The position numbers and the translations under genes were made by a program. A stretch of DNA of 64,000 bases. Source: JAEUMG01 sp046349315. Its GTDB lineage: Bacteria > Pseudomonadota > Alphaproteobacteria > Rhizobiales > Aestuariivirgaceae. Location: assembly GCA_046349315.1 (NCBI GenBank), contig JAXMCQ010000019.1, forward strand, positions 53,560 through 117,559. Reading direction: 5' to 3'. Below, piece by piece: positions 60,415-64,000 of this stretch (position 1 is its first letter; every line of letters begins with the position of its first letter). The notes under the pieces are model-generated. The model was not told the DNA's origin, searched no databases, and saw only the letters and a list, made by a program, of their open reading frames with translations.

Positions 60415-61443
60415 GTGGCTGAAATCCGCATCCCGGCCGCTCGATTGCTCGAATTCTCCCAGGCGACGCTCGCCAAGGCCGACGCCGACGAAGCGACGGC
60501 GGAGGCAACCAGCTACGCCATGCTGCACGCCTCGCTGCATGGGGTCGACAGCCATGGAATCCGCCTCCTGCCCTTCTACGTGAAATCCCTCCGCACCGGC
60601 CTGGCCAAGGGCAAGCCGCAAATCACCGTCAAGCCGCAGCGCCGCGCCGCCGTGCTGGTCGATGCCGGTGGCGGCCTTGGGCACCTGCCAACCTACCGGG
60701 CCATGGACGAAGCCTGCGCGCTCGCCCGCGATTGCGGGATCGGCATGGCCGGGATCATCAACTCGACCCACTTCGGCGCCGCCGGCGCCTACGCGCTCGC
60801 CGCCGCCAATGCCGGCTTCATTGCGATGGTAACCTGCAATTCGGGTGCGCTCGTTGTCCCGCATGGCGGCACCCGCGCCTTTCACGGCACAAGTCCGATC
60901 GCCATTGCCGCCCCGCGCGACAGCGGTGATCCGTTTCTCCTCGACATGGCGACCTCGAGCATTCCCTGGAACAAGGTGCTGCGCTACCGCACCGAGGGTC
61001 TCCCACTACCGGAGGGCGTAGCGATCGACGCCAGCGGCGCCTTCACACGCGACCCCAACCAAGCCCGCGCCTTGGCGCCGGTCGGGGGAATCGACTTCGG
61101 CTACAAGGGCGCAGCCCTTGCCGGCGTCGCCGATGTCCTGGGCGGAGCCTTGATGGGCATGCGCCTCTCGCACGAGCAGGACGGGACGGCCCTGGGCGAT
61201 ACCAGGGTAGGCCATTTCGTCGTCGCCATCGACCCCACGACTTTCATCGCGCAAGCATTCTTCAACGAGCGCATGGCGACATACCTCGACGCTTTCGCCA
61301 AGCAGCCTGGAACCATGCCGGCCGGCGGCCCGGAATGGGAAAAGCGTCGGGATCGCGAGGCGAACGGCATTCCTCTGCCCGACGGCTTGCGGGCTGAGTT
61401 AGAGGAACTGGCACGAAGCGAGGGGACGAGTCTGCCGGTGTAG
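60415..61443 (+). CDS. Ldh family oxidoreductase (malate/L-lactate dehydrogenase-like)
   Basis: The 342-aa protein matches the NAD(P)-dependent Ldh2/YlbC/ComC family: ASLHGVDSHGIRLLPFYVKS, GIINSTHFGAAGAYALAAAN, CNSGALVVPHGG and GFDYKG-like DFGYKGAALAG. The members reduce 2-oxo acids or cyclic imines. Two starts compete. GTG 60415 has GGAG seven bases upstream and gives a normal cytoplasmic enzyme. ATG 60355 has AGAGGAACG and would add a signal-peptide-like stretch ending AVA. I chose the GTG because the family is cytoplasmic and NAD-dependent. Confidence 0.82.
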   Translation: MAEIRIPAARLLEFSQATLAKADADEATAEATSYAMLHASLHGVDSHGIRLLPFYVKSLRTGLAKGKPQITVKPQRRAAVLVDAGGGLGHLPTYRAMDEACALARDCGIGMAGIINSTHFGAAGAYALAAANAGFIAMVTCNSGALVVPHGGTRAFHGTSPIAIAAPRDSGDPFLLDMATSSIPWNKVLRYRTEGLPLPEGVAIDASGAFTRDPNQARALAPVGGIDFGYKGAALAGVADVLGGALMGMRLSHEQDGTALGDTRVGHFVVAIDPTTFIAQAFFNERMATYLDAFAKQPGTMPAGGPEWEKRRDREANGIPLPDGLRAELEELARSEGTSLPV

Positions 61444-61450
61444 CCCTATC

Positions 61451-61540
61451 CTCATGCTGAGGAGCCCGCACTGCGGGCCGCGAAGCATGGGATTTCTGGC
61501 CGTCCTTCGAGGCCGCCCTGCGGGCGGCACCTCAGGACGA
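61451..61540. repeat. Palindromic intergenic repeat (CTCATGCTGAGGAG type)
   Basis: Two small hairpins, GCCCGC-ACT-GCGGGC (61464-61478 region) and GCCGCCC-TGC-GGGCGGC (61512-61528), sit inside a longer imperfect palindrome whose arms begin CCTCATGCTGAGGAG and end CACCTCAGGACGAGG. The same kind of element is frequent in Rhizobiales intergenic regions. It occupies the first quarter of the 376-bp space before the EamA gene. Confidence 0.65.
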
Positions 61541-61570
61541 GGGTCATTTCGAGGAGATAACCCCTTTTTG

Positions 61571-61663
61571 TCAGCCCCGGACTTGGTCCGGGGATCCACT
61601 GTGCCGACACTCCGACGGCCGAGTTTGTGGCGCAATGGATTGCCGGAACAAGTCCGGCAATGA
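61571..61663. repeat. Composite palindromic repeat, copy 2
   Basis: Two hairpins, CCCCGGAC-TTG-GTCCGGGG (61575-61593) and ATTGCCGGA-ACAAG-TCCGGCAAT (61639-61661), flank a spacer containing TCCACTGTGCCGACACTCC. That spacer is the inverse of the spacer of copy 1 at 12672-12690. The pair shows one repeat family present twice in the window in opposite orientation. The rest of the space to 61819 holds a CCTCTCCC-type element near 61690 and no gene. Confidence 0.8.
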
Positions 61664-61819
61664 CAACTACTGTTGATTCCCCCTCACCTCTCCCATTGCT
61701 GCGCAATGGGCCCCTTTTCTCTCGCGAGCGGGAGAGGAAATCACGCCATGCAGCGCCCGCAGCTGCGACCTACGGCATTCGCGTTTGGATGACTCGGGCC
61801 CGCCATCTATAGCTGCGCC

Positions 61820-62725
61820 ATGAGCGTCGCCGCCCAGGGCATCCCGCAGGGAGAGAACCGGACACGTGGCATCCTGTGGATGCTGGCGACCATGTTCTGC
61901 TTCATCTCGCTCGACGCGCTGATGAAGTTTCTCCTCGAAACGTACCCGCTGATCCAGGTCACCTGGGCGCGCTTCTTCTTCGCGACCGTGATTGCCATCA
62001 TTGTCGCCGCGCCGCGCCTTCCCGAAATCGCCGTCAGCCGGGCCCCGCGATTCCAGCTCCTGCGCTCCGTGCTGTTGATGTTTACAACCGGCGTATTCAA
62101 CGCCGGCATCAGGACAACGCCACTGGCAACGGCGACGACCATCATGTTCATGAGCCCGATCCTGGTCACGGTGCTGTCTACCGTGCTGCTCAAAGAGCAT
62201 GTCGGCGCGCGCCGCTGGGCGGGCATCGGCGTCGGCTTTCTGGGCGCGATGATTGTCGTGCGCCCCTGGGAGACGATCGAAGGCACGATCGGCGCCGGCG
62301 TCCTACTGCTCCTCGTCGCCGCGCTCAGCAATGCGAACTACCAGATTGCCACGCGCCGCGTGCGCATGGACGATCCCATGACCTCGTTGCTCTATACCGC
62401 GGTTGCCGGCGCGATCGTCACCAGCCTGATGCTGCCCTGGGCCTGGAAATGGCCGACCATCACCGATTGGCTGCTCCTTTGTTCGACCGGGCTGGCCGGC
62501 GGACTGGGCCATCTCTGCCTCATCCGCGCCTTGCAGGCAGCACCCGCTTCCGTCGTGGCACCCTTCTCATACTCCTCGCTCATCTGGGCGACGCTATTCG
62601 GTTTCGTCATATTCGGTGAGCTTCCGGACGTGTGGACCTGGACCGGGGCTGTGCTTATTATCGGCAGCGGACTCTATATTTTCCATCGCGAACGCCAGTT
62701 GGCAGCCCAGAAGCGGTCGCCTTAG
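61820..62725 (+). CDS. EamA/DMT family transporter
   Basis: The 301-aa protein has ten predicted membrane helices in two EamA repeats: GILWMLATMFCFISLDALMK and later GVLLLLVAALSNANYQIATR. The connecting ATATTIMFMSPILVTVLSTV and SVVAPFSYSSLIWATLFGFV helices match the drug/metabolite transporter superfamily. Such proteins export amino acids or metabolites. The start ATG is the only sensible one. The next gene, a class II aldolase-like protein, starts 14 bp after the stop, so co-transcription is likely. Confidence 0.9.
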   Translation: MSVAAQGIPQGENRTRGILWMLATMFCFISLDALMKFLLETYPLIQVTWARFFFATVIAIIVAAPRLPEIAVSRAPRFQLLRSVLLMFTTGVFNAGIRTTPLATATTIMFMSPILVTVLSTVLLKEHVGARRWAGIGVGFLGAMIVVRPWETIEGTIGAGVLLLLVAALSNANYQIATRRVRMDDPMTSLLYTAVAGAIVTSLMLPWAWKWPTITDWLLLCSTGLAGGLGHLCLIRALQAAPASVVAPFSYSSLIWATLFGFVIFGELPDVWTWTGAVLIIGSGLYIFHRERQLAAQKRSP

Positions 62726-62739
62726 CCAGAGGAAATGCC

Positions 62740-63507
62740 ATGACGAATGTGACCAAGCTCAAGCCGGCCAATACGACAACGACCGAGGAATGGCAGATGC
62801 GGGTCGATCTCGCCGCCGCCTTCCGGCTGGCGGTCCATAATGACTGGCATGAAGCGGTCGCCAATCATTTCAGCCTCGCGGTTTCGCCGGACGGCAAGAA
62901 GTTCCTGATGAATCCGCGCTGGCGGCATTTCGATCGCATCAAGGCGTCGGATCTGATGTTGCTCGACACAGATGACAGATCGACGATGGATCGGCCGGAC
63001 GCGCCGGATGAAACAGCCTGGTGCCTTCATGGCCGCATCCATGCGCTATTGCCCCATGCGCGCTGCGTGCTGCACGTCCACCCGCCCTATGCGACGGCAC
63101 TTGCCGGCCTCGCCGATCCGGAAATTAAACCGATCGACCAGAATACCGCGCGCTTCTTCGATCGGGTTGCCTATGACATGGGCTATGAAGGCATGGCCAA
63201 TTCCGATGCCGAAGGCGAACGTATCGCCCGCCTGCTTGGCAACCGCTCGACGATGATGATGGGCAATCATGGCGTGCTCGTTGTCGGTAACACCGTCGCG
63301 GAAGCCTTCGACATGCTCTATTACCTCGAACGCGCCTGCAAGACCTTGGTTCTTGCCTATTCGACCGGGCAGAAGCTCAACATCATGTCAGACAGGGTCG
63401 CCGAGAAGACCGCCCGCGAATGGGAGGACTACGGAGATTCGATGGCCGTCCATTTCGACGAGATGAAGAAGATTCTTGACGTCAAAGATCCATCCTACGC
63501 GGAGTGA
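62740..63507 (+). CDS. Class II aldolase/adducin domain protein
   Basis: The 255-aa protein has the aldolase II fold: NHFSLAVSPDGKKFLMNPRW, HGRIHALLPHARCVLHVHPP with the zinc histidines (HVHPPYA), and the third ligand in MMGNHGVLVVG. Members split or epimerise sugar phosphates or act as decarboxylases; many of the longer ones have no known substrate. The ATG follows AGAGGAAATG. It lies 4 bp before the HD-domain gene, so it is probably in the same operon. Confidence 0.87.
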   Translation: MTNVTKLKPANTTTTEEWQMRVDLAAAFRLAVHNDWHEAVANHFSLAVSPDGKKFLMNPRWRHFDRIKASDLMLLDTDDRSTMDRPDAPDETAWCLHGRIHALLPHARCVLHVHPPYATALAGLADPEIKPIDQNTARFFDRVAYDMGYEGMANSDAEGERIARLLGNRSTMMMGNHGVLVVGNTVAEAFDMLYYLERACKTLVLAYSTGQKLNIMSDRVAEKTAREWEDYGDSMAVHFDEMKKILDVKDPSYAE

Positions 63508-63511
63508 ACCG

Positions 63512-64000
63512 ATGGAGACCGTTAGCTTCGTTGCCATGAAGGATGGCACCAAGGAGGATTACGAATTCCTCCGTGGTTTCGAACACGAGCACAACAGCGA
63601 GACAGCGAACCGTGTGCTGCGTGAATTGCGCCTGCAAGACGAGGAGACTTTCCCGGGCTACAAGATCAGCCGGCTCGGCCATGCGCTCCAGGCGGCAACG
63701 CGCGCCTATCGCGAAGGCGCCGACAAGGATTGGGTAGCCGCCGCCCTGCTCCACGATATTGGCGACGGGCTAGCGCCGCAGAACCATGACCGCTTCGCGG
63801 CGGAAGTATTACGGCCTTTCCTGCGCGAGGAAGTCACCTGGACCGTCGAGCATCACGGCTCGTTCCAGATGTATTACTACGCGCATCACTATGGCTGGAA
63901 CCAGCATGAGCGCGAGAAGTACCGCGACTCGATTTATTACAAGTCCTGCGAGGATTTCTGCCATCGCTGGGATCAATCCTCCTTCGACCCGGACTATCCG
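63512..64000 (+). CDS. HD-domain protein, PhnZ-like, truncated by the window edge
   Basis: The first 163 residues are present. They contain YKISRLGHALQAATRAYREG, the HD signature AALLHDIGDGLAPQNHD, and VEHHGSFQMYYYAHHYG, and the frame runs off the window at FDPDYP. The layout resembles mixed-valent di-iron HD oxygenases such as PhnZ and TmpB, which cleave C-P bonds after hydroxylation, rather than HD phosphohydrolases. The substrate is unproved. The ATG is preceded by GGAG; it is 4 bp after the aldolase gene. Confidence 0.75.
   Translation, partial: METVSFVAMKDGTKEDYEFLRGFEHEHNSETANRVLRELRLQDEETFPGYKISRLGHALQAATRAYREGADKDWVAAALLHDIGDGLAPQNHDRFAAEVLRPFLREEVTWTVEHHGSFQMYYYAHHYGWNQHEREKYRDSIYYKSCEDFCHRWDQSSFDPDYP

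Noticed and set aside
1..64000. CRISPR arrays, transposases, integrases or prophage genes
   Set aside because: No direct-repeat/spacer pattern and no protein with such motifs was seen; the only repeats are small palindromic elements in intergenic space.

Overview
The window comes from a high-GC alphaproteobacterium, most likely of the order Hyphomicrobiales (Rhizobiales). The evidence is gene order: uppS-cdsA-rseP-bamA-fabZ beside gltA, gltX and comEC; hfq-hflX-mazG; and rlpA-dacA-tmk-holB-metG-tatD-MBL hydrolase. Short GC-rich palindromic intergenic repeats of the kind common in that order also occur, at two loci. Family calls were made by reading translations; no database search was possible.

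Layout. 0-10 kb: envelope genes uppS (partial), cdsA, rseP, bamA and fabZ on +, convergent with gltA and gltX on -, then comEC on +. The lpxD, lpxA, lpxI and lpxB genes that usually sit in this block are absent from it. 10-20 kb: an Old Yellow Enzyme-type FMN/FAD oxidoreductase; a minus-strand group of a peptide-binding protein, a serine hydroxymethyltransferase-like gene and a FrnE-like thiol oxidoreductase, the first two carrying four frameshifts; hspQ; a UbiH-type monooxygenase; a DUF2182-DUF1326 pair; and a glutathione S-transferase. 20-33.5 kb: hfq-hflX on +, then a long minus-strand housekeeping run from rlpA and dacA to mazG that includes an 820-aa secreted protein of unknown function.

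33.5-43.5 kb: small secreted or membrane proteins, a two-component pair (hybrid histidine kinase plus OmpR-type regulator), an L,D-transpeptidase with a clear terminator, an outer-membrane beta-barrel protein, a HIRAN-TerB-like protein, several hypothetical genes and tRNA-Ser(TGA). 43.4-49.6 kb: an accessory block with a GFA-family protein, two different sulfotransferases, a tiny membrane protein and a type I secretion ABC transporter with its HlyD-type adaptor. 49.7-55.6 kb: a LacI-type regulator divergent from a four-gene sugar ABC transporter, with an operator-like palindrome over the transporter's likely -35 box and a hairpin after the binding-protein gene.

55.7-64 kb: a membrane PAS-GGDEF protein, an M24 aminopeptidase-like enzyme, a secreted MltB-type lytic transglycosylase, a malate/lactate dehydrogenase-family oxidoreductase, a repeat-filled intergenic region, an EamA transporter, a class II aldolase-like protein and the start of an HD-domain protein that resembles PhnZ-type oxygenases. 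No CRISPR array, transposase or phage module was seen. The best leads are the missing lpx genes, the cluster of frameshifts, the sulfotransferase/type I secretion block, and the HD/aldolase/dehydrogenase group at the right edge.
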